From DASZYT01 sp035545275 (GTDB lineage: Bacteria; Patescibacteriota; Saccharimonadia; Saccharimonadales; UBA4665): a DNA stretch of 64,000 bases. A program made the translations under genes and the position numbers. Each line of letters starts with the position of its first letter. The first letter of the stretch is position 1. Positions 34,126-43,999 of the stretch are shown here, piece by piece. The notes beneath the pieces are model-generated. The model did no database searches. It saw only the letters and a program-made list of their open reading frames with translations, and was not told the DNA's origin. The stretch spans positions 1-64,000 of the forward strand of contig DASZYT010000004.1 in NCBI GenBank assembly GCA_035545275.1. The letters run 5' to 3'.

Positions 34126-35271
34126 CTAGCAGCCGTCTGGACCGTTTGCTTTGTACGCTGGAGGTGCTACCTGGAACTGTTTACACAACGACTCGGATGA
34201 CTGAATTGCTGCGTTAAAGCCATCGCCACCGGCGGCGGCATTCACCGGAATACGTACCTGGATACGGCGTAGCACGTCTTGGGCAAGGCCTGTCGAGTCA
34301 ATCAATACCTGTGCTCCTGAAAGCTCCAGGGGCGAGTCACTGCCCGCCGTAAAGCCCTCGACGTTGACAGCCGCTTTATAGTAGATGCTACTAACCCGTA
34401 GATAGTAGCTGCTTTGCGAGAGGCCGGTGATATCCATGGAGCAGCTTGCCGTATTGCCACCCGTGCCATCGGTGCATTTAGCGGCCGCCACCGCTCCCTG
34501 GTTGGCGCTGCTGAAGTAATACTGGTTTTTAGCAGAGCCGGTATAGCTGATGGAGCCGCCAGCTACCCCGGCCTTGGTAGGCACAAAATAGCTGGTCATC
34601 GTGTCGGCCTGCAGGCCTGGCAGCGAGAATAGCGACCCGGCCGTAGGCACCAGATCGACCCGTAGTACGCCAAAGGGGCATGACCAGTTATTGGCATCTG
34701 GAAAGGAGCGTATACCGCCCGACGAAGGACAGTTAGCCGTCGGCGTACTCCCAGACGTATTAACCGTAGGCTGCCATGAGATGGTCAGTTTGCTGAGTTT
34801 TATGGGGTTACCGTCGGAATCCAGAGCAGTCACAGGGATAACTTGCGAGCTGGGCCCTACACTGCCATACTGCAGCGCCGTAGGAGTCGCGTTCACCAAC
34901 ACACAGGTGTACTTCACGCCTGACGCAAGCGGCGTTACAGACATGCCGCTATATACTGGGCCTCCCGGAACACCATTGCAACTCGTGACGTTGATATCTC
35001 CAAAATAGGATGCCAGGGCTGTCACCTCTGTAGGCGGCGTATTGTTCGTTAAATATTTCTTGATTTGTTGGGCGTAGTCATTAACGCCTGACTCGGCCGC
35101 ATAGTAGGCCTGCGTAGACAGTTGGTTATCAAGCGCTGCCCGCTGCTCTTTACGCATTTGAGCAGCAAAACCAGTGGTAATGAGCGACAATACGATAAGT
35201 AAAATTATCGTTACGATAATGGCGGCAAAGCCCTGTTCGTTTTTGGACACTCTTTGCTCCATCGTGCTCAT
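34126..35271 (-). CDS. PilX-like minor pilus assembly protein
   Basis: A 381-residue protein with a PilX-type N-terminus: the QGFAAIIVTIILL prepilin-like segment without the usual Glu at +5, then a long hydrophobic helix and an AYYAAESGVNDY motif typical of PilX. The large C-terminal domain is unrecognised and rich in Ser and Thr. It is last in the minor-pilin run, after a 9-nt gap. Confidence 0.75.
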   Translation of the reverse strand: MSTMEQRVSKNEQGFAAIIVTIILLIVLSLITTGFAAQMRKEQRAALDNQLSTQAYYAAESGVNDYAQQIKKYLTNNTPPTEVTALASYFGDINVTSCNGVPGGPVYSGMSVTPLASGVKYTCVLVNATPTALQYGSVGPSSQVIPVTALDSDGNPIKLSKLTISWQPTVNTSGSTPTANCPSSGGIRSFPDANNWSCPFGVLRVDLVPTAGSLFSLPGLQADTMTSYFVPTKAGVAGGSISYTGSAKNQYYFSSANQGAVAAAKCTDGTGGNTASCSMDITGLSQSSYYLRVSSIYYKAAVNVEGFTAGSDSPLELSGAQVLIDSTGLAQDVLRRIQVRIPVNAAAGGDGFNAAIQSSESLCKQFQVAPPAYKANGPDGC

Positions 35272-35280
35272 GGTTGTATT

Positions 35281-36033
35281 TTACTCCAACCGCCGCGTTA
35301 CGCTAGTCGTAAGATTGGCCGTCGCACAAAACTGATCGCCCACCGTAGTCTTGCAGGTCTGCGGCAGCAAGGCGGGATGATTAGTGTCCACGGTGGGTGC
35401 ATTTAGTAAGTCATCATCGCCATATGCCACATCCAGCGTTACCTCATACGCACCCGTGGTCGTGTTTTGGGTAATCTCTAGGCCCATCACTCGCATGTGA
35501 GGCAACAACAGTTCCTTGCCATCCGTACCACCCACGGCTCCAGTCGGCGTTTTAGGGGTACCATCACCTTGTACATGTAGCACATCCAACGGTTTACAGT
35601 TGGTGACATCTGCTCCGGCCATAGTGTCTTCCCACAGCCCATGGTTTATCCCATCGATAAACTGTGTTCCCAAGGCAAAACTATAGCGCGTATTGCCAAT
35701 GCAATAGCCGTAGACCTTACCGCTACCTGTTTCATAGCACCAAAACGACTGTGTCGTTTCCCCTGGTGCATTCGGGCACCCAGAAATTTTGGGTGCAGCG
35801 TAGAGATTGGGTGAATCGGGACTGAATTGAATTTGGCGTGAGATTTCCTCGATGGCATTACGCGCAGTATCGTTGGTGCGCGCCGCATTCTGCCCTTTGT
35901 AATACAGTCTGCCCACTCCCATGATGGTCATGGTGGCTATCAACAGCGCCACCGACAATACCACCGTAGCTATCATAAGTTCTACGATGGTGAAGCCTGA
36001 TTGGTTTTGTGGTCGTCTCTTGTACATATCCAT
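35281..36033 (-). CDS. PilW/GspJ-like minor pilin
   Basis: A 250-residue prepilin. The class III signal is SGFTIVELMI, with cleavage after Gly and Glu at +5, followed by the hydrophobic assembly helix. A globular C-terminus with several Cys follows (CPNAPG, CYETG, CKTTV). The gene lies 2 nt after the previous minor pilin. Confidence 0.82.
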   Translation of the reverse strand: MDMYKRRPQNQSGFTIVELMIATVVLSVALLIATMTIMGVGRLYYKGQNAARTNDTARNAIEEISRQIQFSPDSPNLYAAPKISGCPNAPGETTQSFWCYETGSGKVYGYCIGNTRYSFALGTQFIDGINHGLWEDTMAGADVTNCKPLDVLHVQGDGTPKTPTGAVGGTDGKELLLPHMRVMGLEITQNTTTGAYEVTLDVAYGDDDLLNAPTVDTNHPALLPQTCKTTVGDQFCATANLTTSVTRRLE

Positions 36034-36035
36034 TC

Positions 36036-36500
36036 CTATGCCGGGGCATGCATCCTATATAAAAGCGTGGCCGTATCTTTACCAGAACCAAATACATTAT
36101 CCCACTGAACCACCGCCGAGAAGGTGTCGTCGGCGCCCCGAGTTAAAGAATACGCATAAAAACCTTGCTGACACTTAGCAGGAGCTGTCGTTGCATTCGG
36201 CCATGATACTATGCCGGTAGCGCCGCTGCTTGAGTCAGTGTAAAAGCAAAATTTACCAGAGGTGGAGAATACCGAGGTGCCGCTGATGCTGCCCGATGAA
36301 CGTAGCTGCTCAAGCTGGGCCTGCAGAAGTTTTACCGCACTGGTGCGCTCTTGGGCATCGCGGCTTTGCAATAAGCTACGATTTGCAATACCATAGGACA
36401 CGCCAAGTGCTCCCCCGAGTACAGCCAGAGCTATCATGACCTCTACGATGGTGTCACCGGCCAGCATACGATAAACCGTCTTGCGCGTCCGTTTTCTCAT
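36036..36500 (-). CDS. PilV/GspI-like minor pilin
   Basis: A 154-residue prepilin. The signal GDTIVEVMIALAVLGG has Asp, not Phe, at +1, but keeps Glu at +5. The ATG at 36500 overlaps the previous stop as TAATG, so reinitiation coupling is likely. An ATG four codons upstream lies inside the previous gene. Confidence 0.8.
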   Translation of the reverse strand: MRKRTRKTVYRMLAGDTIVEVMIALAVLGGALGVSYGIANRSLLQSRDAQERTSAVKLLQAQLEQLRSSGSISGTSVFSTSGKFCFYTDSSSGATGIVSWPNATTAPAKCQQGFYAYSLTRGADDTFSAVVQWDNVFGSGKDTATLLYRMHAPA

Positions 36501-37405
36501 TATGATATGCATGCCGCTGCTATATTACTCTCTGCCTGTGACGTGACACTCAGGCTACCTTTGCTGTTGCCCAGACTAACGCTTGCTGGCTTGTTATTGC
36601 CCCCCTGTAGGCATATGACCACGCTCTGGGATGCCGACAACGTTGTGTAGGGATGCGCTGTGCTATCATCCATATTCGCGATATCCGTGCTTGCGGCATT
36701 GCTGCCCCCATATGTCGGATAGCCTGCGCTTATGGAATCGAGCCCGGGAACAGTCGTGATCATCACGTCTTGAGCACCCGAATTCAAAAGCCCGCTACTG
36801 TTGTAGCTGCCGAAGCTGGTGAATACTCCGAACCCGCTGATGGGCGTTTTGGTGTTGCCCGACACCAGAAACATCTTTGTCGCATGCATGCCAAAGAGCA
36901 GCATGTGTTTATTTACGGCGTTTATGTGCGCCGGAGCCGTGTAGGAATCGGGGGTCAGGGGCGTGGGGTGCGCTTGGGCAAACGAGGTAACATTAGCCGT
37001 GATGTTGGTAGTAGTATCGGTAACGGTCTGGTTTCCCACCACCGGTATTACGTTGTAGCCAGCACCTTGAGTACCTGCCACCCCAAACTGCACCACTTCG
37101 CCAATAAAGATACAACCTTTGTTAGTGCCCTTGCCCTTCGCGGCATTCGGGAACGTGGGGCCATTGTTGACGTCACCTCCTTGGCACGAAAAATTTTCCT
37201 GCGAGGGATAATAGCCGTTGATGACATTGTTGATGACTTGTTGAAGTTGCGTGCTAATGTCGCCGGTAGCCTGGGAAAACTCGGCTGCAGCTTGCCGGCC
37301 ATTTATGAACACTGCCGCAATCAGGAACATCGCCCCTGACACAGCCAAGAAAATCATCACTTCTACAATAGTATATCCAGCCACGTGTGTGCCCACGCTC
37401 TTCAT
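36500..37405 (-). CDS. Prepilin-like protein, first of the minor pilin operon
   Basis: A 301-residue protein. The class III signal AGYTIVEVMI is followed by a hydrophobic helix. The C-terminal domain has three to four Cys and no recognised fold. The frame is open far upstream, but TGGTATACT ends 6 nt before the ATG at 37405, so that start is used and the operon mRNA is leaderless. Confidence 0.8.
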   Translation of the reverse strand: MKSVGTHVAGYTIVEVMIFLAVSGAMFLIAAVFINGRQAAAEFSQATGDISTQLQQVINNVINGYYPSQENFSCQGGDVNNGPTFPNAAKGKGTNKGCIFIGEVVQFGVAGTQGAGYNVIPVVGNQTVTDTTTNITANVTSFAQAHPTPLTPDSYTAPAHINAVNKHMLLFGMHATKMFLVSGNTKTPISGFGVFTSFGSYNSSGLLNSGAQDVMITTVPGLDSISAGYPTYGGSNAASTDIANMDDSTAHPYTTLSASQSVVICLQGGNNKPASVSLGNSKGSLSVTSQAESNIAAACIS

Positions 37406-37452
37406 AGTGTCAGTATACCATAAGCATCTTGCGCTAACAGAGTCATCAGAGC

Positions 37453-38310
37453 CTATCGAACCGGTGTCAGCTGAAAGACACGCTGGTACCAATCGATGAT
37501 AGTGGGACCCCACAGCAGCGCTATAACACAAGCCGTGATTAAAAACGGGCCAAACGGCACACGGCTGGTTTTGCTGACTCTTTTGGTAAGCCAGGCTGGC
37601 AGAACGGCCAGTGTACCCAGTAACGAGGCCAAGAATAACAATAGGAATGCTTGAGACGGCCGCGCCACGACTAGCCCGAGCAATAGCCCCAGTTTCACGT
37701 CGCCACCACCAATCCATTTTCCGCCCGAGAACTGAAACAATATATAAAAAATACCGCCGCCCACCGCCATCGCCAAGATGACTGCCAACAAGGCATAGCC
37801 TGGGCGCGCATCTCGGGCTATGACTATCAGGGCACGCAGTGCCGCTATGCCAAGCAGCGGAAAGACAAGCTTGTTGGGCAGTAGCATCCAACGCAGGTCA
37901 TATATCAGGAGAGCTGCGAGACCCACCAGCAAAACAAGCCACAGGCTAAAGCTGGTCCACTCTGTACCGCGTAATACGTCGGGCCACGCAACATAGGACA
38001 CGACAAACAAAGTAGCTACAGCCGCCTCTACGAGCGGATACTGCCAGGAGATGTGTTGGTGGCAGTATCGGCACTTACCCCTTAGCCACAGCCAGCTGAG
38101 CAACGGTATAAGATCGCGGGCGGCGAGCTCGTGCCGGCATTCCGGGCACATAGAGCGACCCTTTAGGATAGAGAGGTTACGCAGCTTTTCCTCTACGGCA
38201 TGCCTTTCCTTGTGCTGACGCACTTCTTCTTGCTCGTGCAAGCGCCACACCAATGCGTTCACGAAGCTTCCGGCACATAACCCCAGTATTGCCAATATTG
38301 CAATAGCCAT
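37453..38310 (-). CDS. pilD: Type IV prepilin peptidase/N-methylase
   Basis: A 285-residue membrane aspartic protease. It cuts the Gly of prepilins and methylates the new N-terminus. The cytoplasmic zinc loop has CPEC and CRYC. The two catalytic Asp are in YDLRWMLLPN and GGGDVKLG. About eight helices are present. TGATACTAT ends 7 nt before the ATG, so a leaderless start is likely. The upstream -10 lies beside the pilA terminator. Confidence 0.95.
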   Translation of the reverse strand: MAIAILAILGLCAGSFVNALVWRLHEQEEVRQHKERHAVEEKLRNLSILKGRSMCPECRHELAARDLIPLLSWLWLRGKCRYCHQHISWQYPLVEAAVATLFVVSYVAWPDVLRGTEWTSFSLWLVLLVGLAALLIYDLRWMLLPNKLVFPLLGIAALRALIVIARDARPGYALLAVILAMAVGGGIFYILFQFSGGKWIGGGDVKLGLLLGLVVARPSQAFLLLFLASLLGTLAVLPAWLTKRVSKTSRVPFGPFLITACVIALLWGPTIIDWYQRVFQLTPVR

Positions 38311-38327
38311 TAGCTTTATAGTATCAC

Positions 38328-38354
38328 AAAAGAGGCCCTTGCCGGGCCCCTTTT
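38328..38354 (-). terminator. pilA terminator
   Basis: AAAAGGGGCCC/GGGCCTCTTTT, an 11-bp stem with a 5-nt loop on the minus strand, just after pilA. Confidence 0.8.
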
Positions 38355-38378
38355 ACACTCTAGTGCAAGTGAGAGACT

Positions 38379-38846
38379 TTAACCCTCAACACATTGAGTC
38401 GTATTTCCGGGTTCAATGCCATAATATGCGACAAACTGGCGAGGGGAAGTGCCCGCTGTAGGTGCAGCCGCCTGACTAGTGCACTGCGCATTACCTACCA
38501 GCCAAAGATCTTCTGAGGTAGGAGTACCCAGGCTAGAGGTTGAGGTCTTAAATGCAACCTTAGCTGTTTGGTAATAACCAAGCTTCGCCATCCCTGCCTC
38601 AAATGGACACCCCGTGCCGCTACACGCAGCCGTAGGAAGAGCTCCACCGTTGTTACTAATATAGTCACTCAGAGCGCTTAGCGCATTATTGGCGTCAGTC
38701 TTGCGTTGAGTATTGCGTGAACTACGCTGCAAAGCCGGAACAGCCAGGAATACGATGAGCATGATAAGGCCGGCGATGGCAAGCACAATCATTACTTCGA
38801 TGATCGTAAAACCTTCGTCTTTCTTAGTTTTGTATTGGTTAAGCAT
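38379..38846 (-). CDS. pilA: Major type IV pilin
   Basis: A 155-residue prepilin. The leader MLNQYKTKKDEG is followed by FTIIEVMIVLAIAGL, with Glu at +5. The C-terminus has paired Cys (CSGTGC and C...C at the end), as in disulfide-closed pilins. AAAGGGGGC lies upstream, and TACTAT further up suggests a separate promoter and a leader of about 50 nt. Its own promoter and terminator suggest higher expression than the assembly genes. Confidence 0.9.
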   Translation of the reverse strand: MLNQYKTKKDEGFTIIEVMIVLAIAGLIMLIVFLAVPALQRSSRNTQRKTDANNALSALSDYISNNGGALPTAACSGTGCPFEAGMAKLGYYQTAKVAFKTSTSSLGTPTSEDLWLVGNAQCTSQAAAPTAGTSPRQFVAYYGIEPGNTTQCVEG

Positions 38847-38926
38847 ACGGCAAATGCCCCCTTTGCTGCTTATAGATTACTGCTTATGTTTAGATAGTAC
38901 GCATCCGTAACAAAAAATGCAATAGG

Positions 38927-40156
38927 CTAGCCGCCGACGTTACTAAAGCCACTCTGCCCCACCAGACCGTAAATGGGTAGTAGTATGGCCGCCACAATGA
39001 TGAGCGCCATGATGCCCATGAGAACCATGAGCACCGGCTCGATGATGGTAGAAATGGCTTTAATCTGGTTGTCTACCTCCTTTTCGTAGTAGACGGCAAT
39101 TTTTTCCAACATGGTTTCCATGGCACCAGATTGCTCGCCGATGTGCAACATGTTGGGTACGAGATCCAAGAAGTTAGGGTCACCTTTGAGCACGTCAGAG
39201 AGGGCCTTTCCTCCCTTCACTTTGTCTTGGGCTTTTCGCAGGGCGTCTTCAATATGGACATTGTTGACCGCCTCACCGGTAATATCCATCATCTGTATCA
39301 GTGGCACACCGCTGGCCACCAGCGTAGTACCCGTGCGGGCAAAGCGGGCCATGTAGAGCTTCATAAATAGCTGGCTTACCGGCCACATACGCATTTTTAG
39401 CTTATCCACCACCGAGCGTCCAGCTACGGTCTTAACCCACTTAGTGCTACCAAATATAAGCAGCCCCAGGATAAGTATCGCAACCCACCACAATTTGATG
39501 ATAAAGTGCGAAAAATCGAGCAACACTTTGGTTATGAACGGCAAATGCGCACCCGGAATGCTCGTGTAAATGCTCTGCACTTGTGGCAACACCTTTACAA
39601 CCATAAAGATCACGACCGCCACCATTACAAGTAGCACAATAAGCGGATATATCATGGCGCCGCGTACTTTGCCCAATATTTCGGCATCTTTTTCCTGTTG
39701 ATCGGCCACGCGTTCAAGCGCTTTGTCGAGCGTACCCGACGCTTCACCGGCCGAGATGAGACTGATATACACGCGGTTAAACACCTGCGGGTGCTTGCCC
39801 ATGGCGGCCGCCAGCGACGTACCGGCCTCTACATCGGTGATGATTTCATTAATGACTACCTTGAGCGGCTTGCTCTGGGTCTGCTCCACGACACTGTGCA
39901 AAGACTGCACGAGCGGCAGGCCAGCATTGATAAGCGTGGACAGCTGGCGGCTGAACAGCACCCGGTCTTTGGCGCGGACTTTATTGAATAGCTTGCCAAA
40001 ACCCTTGGTTGCCGCCTCGTCAAGCGTGATTTCCAGTGGCACAAGCCCTTGCTGGCGAATAAGCTTGGCGGCCGCCTGGTCGCTCTCAGCCTGCACCTGG
40101 GCTCGTATCTTCTGGCCGGTAGATGTGTTGCGCGCTTCGTATTTATAGTTGAGCAC
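38927..40156 (-). CDS. pilC: Type IV pilus inner-membrane platform protein
   Basis: A 409-residue PilC/GspF protein. Two T2SSF domains (about residues 70-195 and 270-395) show the repeated FSRQLSTLINAGLPL / FARTGTTLVASGVPL pattern, with membrane helices after each. It forms the platform on which PilB and PilT work. Seven nt follow pilT. Confidence 0.94.
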   Translation of the reverse strand: MLNYKYEARNTSTGQKIRAQVQAESDQAAAKLIRQQGLVPLEITLDEAATKGFGKLFNKVRAKDRVLFSRQLSTLINAGLPLVQSLHSVVEQTQSKPLKVVINEIITDVEAGTSLAAAMGKHPQVFNRVYISLISAGEASGTLDKALERVADQQEKDAEILGKVRGAMIYPLIVLLVMVAVVIFMVVKVLPQVQSIYTSIPGAHLPFITKVLLDFSHFIIKLWWVAILILGLLIFGSTKWVKTVAGRSVVDKLKMRMWPVSQLFMKLYMARFARTGTTLVASGVPLIQMMDITGEAVNNVHIEDALRKAQDKVKGGKALSDVLKGDPNFLDLVPNMLHIGEQSGAMETMLEKIAVYYEKEVDNQIKAISTIIEPVLMVLMGIMALIIVAAILLPIYGLVGQSGFSNVGG

Positions 40157-40163
40157 TGGGTGT

Positions 40164-41237
40164 CTAACCTCTCATTAAACGATCCAGCTCGTCAATATCC
40201 ACGGCAAAGTTGCGGGCTTCATCATAACTGATGGTCCCGGCGTGGATGAGCTGTACCAATGTTTTGTCCATGCCTTGCATGCCGAACTCGGCACCAGTTT
40301 GGATAACGGCCTCAAGCTGGTGAGTCTTGCCCTCGCGAATAATGTTGCGCACCGCAGGAGTGGCTGTCAGAATCTCGGCGGCTGCAATACGGCCCCCACC
40401 GATAGTAGGTACAAGTCGCTGCGAGCAGATAGCCATCAAGATATTTGACAGCTGCGCCCGGATCTGCGGCTGCTGGTGCGGCGGGAATACGTCTATCATA
40501 CGGTCGATGGACTGGCTGGCCGAGTTGGTGTGCAGCGTTGCGAACACCAAGTGCCCCGTTTCGGCGATAGTAATGGCGCTGGCGATAGTTTCAAGGTCGC
40601 GCATCTCACCAATCAGTACGACATCGGGGTCCTCACGCAGGGCGCTGCGGAGCGCTGCACTGAACGAGTAGGTATCGTAGTGGACTTCGCGCTGCACAAT
40701 GACCGACTTTTTGGACTTGTGCGCGTACTCAATCGGGTCTTCGATGGTGATGATGTGCTTGGCCTGTTCCATGTTGATTTTGTGAATCAATGCCGCCAAA
40801 GAAGTCGACTTGCCTGAGCCGGTCGGACCGGTTACCAGCACCAGCCCACGGGGATATTCGGCAAACTTTGTAACCACCGGCGGCAAACCGAGTTGCTCGA
40901 TGGTAAGAATTTCATTGGGGATAAGGCGCAATGCCGCGGCCAGATTTCCCCGTTCGTGGAACGCATTGACACGAAAACGGCCGAGATCGCCAAAAGCGAA
41001 TGAAAAGTCGAATTCTTTGTCTTTGAGCAGAATTTGCTTTTGGTCTTCGTCCAGGATAGCGAAAATGAGCGTCTCAACCGCTTCATCGTTCAGTGGGTCA
41101 GCACCCGTGACAGGAGCCAGCGCACCATCTATACGGAGCATCGGCGGCAAACCCACTTGCAAGTGCAAGTCAGAGGCTTTCTTTTTTACCACCTCTTCGA
41201 GAAGTACTTCTATTCTTGGTTGTCCTTGCATTGCCAC
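40164..41237 (-). CDS. pilT: Type IV pilus retraction ATPase
   Basis: A 357-residue hexameric ATPase that depolymerises pili. ASDLHLQVGLPP opens the PilT N-terminal domain. Walker A is GPTGSGKS at 137-144, the Asp box is ITIEDPIEY, Walker B is PDVVLIGEMRD, and the His box is HLVFATLHTN. Its presence means the pili can retract, which fits twitching, host contact or DNA uptake. Confidence 0.95.
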   Translation of the reverse strand: MAMQGQPRIEVLLEEVVKKKASDLHLQVGLPPMLRIDGALAPVTGADPLNDEAVETLIFAILDEDQKQILLKDKEFDFSFAFGDLGRFRVNAFHERGNLAAALRLIPNEILTIEQLGLPPVVTKFAEYPRGLVLVTGPTGSGKSTSLAALIHKINMEQAKHIITIEDPIEYAHKSKKSVIVQREVHYDTYSFSAALRSALREDPDVVLIGEMRDLETIASAITIAETGHLVFATLHTNSASQSIDRMIDVFPPHQQPQIRAQLSNILMAICSQRLVPTIGGGRIAAAEILTATPAVRNIIREGKTHQLEAVIQTGAEFGMQGMDKTLVQLIHAGTISYDEARNFAVDIDELDRLMRG

Positions 41238-41250
41238 CTTTTTACGCCCC

Positions 41251-43056
41251 CTACGCGTTATCTGTCGCTGCCACGCGGTTTACCTCATCGAGGGTGGTTT
41301 CACCCTGCAGTGCCTTCAGGTATCCGTCCTGGCGCATCGTTATCATCCCTTGTTTTTGGGCTTCCTTTTGGATTTCCGCACTAGTCGCCCGTTTAATAAT
41401 CATTTCCTGGATAGATTCAGTTACCTCAAAGACCTCGTACAGGCCCATTCGGCCTCGGTACCCACCAGGAGCATCTGGGCTTTCTTTGCCCTTGAATAAA
41501 GTATAAGCGTTTTGGTTATCAAGAGGCAAGTTTTCATATCCTAAGTCTTCGGCACGAGACCTTGCTTCTTCTTGCGTCGACGGCAGCAAGCCTTTTAGCG
41601 TCTCTTTGATAGCCGCTGTCTCGGCAGTATTTGATTCATACGATTCACGGCCACCAGGGGCAACACATCGTACGAGCCGCTGACCGATGACTGTCCGTAC
41701 CGTACTGGCAATCAAAAAAGGCTCAACGCCCATGTCGAGCAAACGCGGCAAGATGCCGGCAGCACTGTTGGTGTGCAAGGTAGAAAATACTAAGTGGCCG
41801 GTAAGCGCAGCCTGTACAGCCAGCTCTGCTGTTTCTTTGTCACGAATCTCCCCTACCATCACCACATCGGGGTCTTGGCGAAGGATAGAGCGCAAACCGG
41901 AAGCAAATGTCAGACCCACTTCGGGGTTGACCTGGATCTGGTTGATACCGTCCATTTTGTATTCAACGGGGTCCTCTAGGGTAACGATGTTGACGGTATC
42001 GTTTTTAATCTCCTGAATAAGCGCATACAGCGAGGTAGATTTACCGGAACCGGTGGGGCCAGAGGTAAGTACCATGCCATTCGACTCACTAATGCCCTTA
42101 CGTATGGTGCGCAGCGCTCGGCCGGTGTAGCCCATGTCTTCCAATTTCAGGCTCGTCCCTGTCTTGTCGAGCAGACGTATGACCACTTGTTCACCCCACA
42201 CAATCGGCGCAATCGCAATACGTAAGTCGATAGGTCTGTCATCAACCTTGATGGTAAACTGGCCGTCCTGAGGAGTGCGATGCTCATCTATCTTCAGATT
42301 GGATAAGATTTTTATTCGACTCACCAGAGCCGGCTCGGTACTTTTGGGCAACTTCATGATTTCACGGAGCACGCCATCGATACGGCACCGTATCTTTAGC
42401 TCATGCTCCAATGGCTCAATGTGCACGTCGCTGGCGCGGTTTTTTGCCGCAAACTCCAATATGGCCGACAGCGCTTTTGATATAGGCGAATCTTGCACAA
42501 TGGTCTTAATTTGGGTTTGTTGTTTGCCGGCAGCTTGGTCTCCGGCTCCTCCTTCGTCTTGGCCCTGCAGTTGCGGGCTCTTAAAGACGTCAGCCATAGT
42601 GGCGGTATCGAGGCGAGCGTCATACTGCTTTAATACGGCTCGAATACCTTCCTCTGAGGCAGCATACACCTTAAGAGGCCGGCCTATTTTGTTGCTCAAA
42701 AAGTCCACTGCTTGCACATTGTCGGCGTCCAGCATGGCCACGACGAGTCGATGTTGCATTTCGCCAAGCGGCACCGCCATGTATTGCTTGGCAATGTCTT
42801 CGGGTAGCAGCGCCAGAATGTCCGGGTTAACGTGCACGCCTTGCAGGTTCACGTAGGGCACTTTGGTGGCTTGGGCAATTATCTTGGTCAGGTTCTCATT
42901 TGTTACCTTGCCCTCGCCTACTAATAACTGGAAAAATGGCTGGTTTTTTTTCTCGGATTCTTGCTTGAGCGCCTTAATTTCGGCAGCCGAAACCAAGCCC
43001 TGCTCTACCAGTTTATCTTCGACTTGCTTCTGTGTAGCAACCGAAAGGACGCTCAT
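41251..43056 (-). CDS. pilB: Type IV pilus extension ATPase
   Basis: A 601-residue GspE/PilB. The MshEN domain covers about residues 1-150, then Walker A GPTGSGKS at 333-340, Walker B PDVVMVGEIRD at 396-406 and the His box HLVFSTLHTN. The C-terminal zinc module is degenerate: one Cys (LVRCVAPG) remains of the usual two CxxC pairs, so it probably does not bind zinc. The gap to pilT is 13 nt. Confidence 0.95.
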   Translation of the reverse strand: MSVLSVATQKQVEDKLVEQGLVSAAEIKALKQESEKKNQPFFQLLVGEGKVTNENLTKIIAQATKVPYVNLQGVHVNPDILALLPEDIAKQYMAVPLGEMQHRLVVAMLDADNVQAVDFLSNKIGRPLKVYAASEEGIRAVLKQYDARLDTATMADVFKSPQLQGQDEGGAGDQAAGKQQTQIKTIVQDSPISKALSAILEFAAKNRASDVHIEPLEHELKIRCRIDGVLREIMKLPKSTEPALVSRIKILSNLKIDEHRTPQDGQFTIKVDDRPIDLRIAIAPIVWGEQVVIRLLDKTGTSLKLEDMGYTGRALRTIRKGISESNGMVLTSGPTGSGKSTSLYALIQEIKNDTVNIVTLEDPVEYKMDGINQIQVNPEVGLTFASGLRSILRQDPDVVMVGEIRDKETAELAVQAALTGHLVFSTLHTNSAAGILPRLLDMGVEPFLIASTVRTVIGQRLVRCVAPGGRESYESNTAETAAIKETLKGLLPSTQEEARSRAEDLGYENLPLDNQNAYTLFKGKESPDAPGGYRGRMGLYEVFEVTESIQEMIIKRATSAEIQKEAQKQGMITMRQDGYLKALQGETTLDEVNRVAATDNA

Positions 43057-43078
43057 AGACTATACCCACCCAAAAGCG

Positions 43079-43312
43079 CTAAAACGGCGTGGGATTAGAG
43101 TTGGTACCAATGGTAATGGTTTTGGTGGGGTTGATAGACGAGGAGTTGAAGTAGGTAGAGTCGGGCTTTTCGAAATTCGCTGAAATGGGCTGCACCACCT
43201 CGGCCTTCTGCGAGTCGCTGGAAGCGCCAAACAACATGCTGGACACTACGAATGCAATGATGCCACTGACAAATACAACCATAATGATCAAAGCTATGTC
43301 TTTTTGCTTCAT
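43079..43312 (-). CDS. Small membrane protein in the pil operon
   Basis: A 77-residue protein with one N-terminal helix (about 6-29) and a short extracytoplasmic tail. The position between pilO and pilB is that of PilP, but there is no visible lipobox or beta domain. Its ATG overlaps the pilO stop by 4 nt. Role inferred from place only. Confidence 0.65.
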   Translation of the reverse strand: MKQKDIALIIMVVFVSGIIAFVVSSMLFGASSDSQKAEVVQPISANFEKPDSTYFNSSSINPTKTITIGTNSNPTPF

Positions 43313-43989
43313 TTGATGGTCTCCGTTTTGATACTCATTATCTTGCCCGGCTGGTAGTACGTTTGCGCCTGTATGGTTACTTCCATCTGTTGCTCGGTAC
43401 CCTTGATAGTCAGATTTTGTATTTGGATGGGGCGAATAGATTGCTCTAACATTTTTATAAGGCTTTTGACTGAGCCATAGTTGGCACCTTGGATGGTGAA
43501 GCTAAACGGCATCGCCACTGCCTGAGGGCTGTCACTGGCTTGTGTACCCTGCTGGGCTACTTCTTCGTCAGTACCGGAAAAATCGCTAATCTTGAGGTTC
43601 AGACTATCGGCAATCTTTTGGATACTGGAGGTAAGTGCCGGGAAGTCATATTGGCTTGGGAGTGCATCGAGCACAATCGTGGCGTTGTCTCCATCTTGCG
43701 ACCCTGTGCCACTGCTGCTACCACCGATGATATTGGTGGTCTGGCTCTCAAAATCTTTATAGGCCGCCATGAGGCTGTCGACTGCTTTGGAGTTGGAGTT
43801 TAGCTGATCGCGTGCCTTTTCCTTGGCGCTTATGAGCCGTGATTGAAAGCCCTGTTCAGCCCACAGCGTCTTTGCGGCTACCAACGAAAATATGGTTAGT
43901 ACCGAAGCTACCGCTACGATCGTCACTATCTGGGCGTTCGCCTTGTTGATGGCGACACGCTTTGCGGAAAATCGAATTTTGTTTGCCAT
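43309..43989 (-). CDS. pilO: PilO-like alignment protein
   Basis: A 226-residue protein. One membrane helix (about 20-42) is followed by a coiled coil (SAKEKARDQLNSNSKAVDS) and a ferredoxin-like C-terminus of the PilO type. It pairs with PilN to link the pilus motor to the envelope. It is recognised chiefly from order and architecture. Confidence 0.8.
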   Translation of the reverse strand: MANKIRFSAKRVAINKANAQIVTIVAVASVLTIFSLVAAKTLWAEQGFQSRLISAKEKARDQLNSNSKAVDSLMAAYKDFESQTTNIIGGSSSGTGSQDGDNATIVLDALPSQYDFPALTSSIQKIADSLNLKISDFSGTDEEVAQQGTQASDSPQAVAMPFSFTIQGANYGSVKSLIKMLEQSIRPIQIQNLTIKGTEQQMEVTIQAQTYYQPGKIMSIKTETIK

Positions 43990-43999
43990 GTGCGTTCCC

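Noticed and set aside
37406..37891. Upstream extension of the minor pilin gene frame to 37891
   Set aside because: It runs antisense-free over pilD in another frame, has no protein-like sequence, and the prepilin signal with a leaderless -10 sits at 37405.
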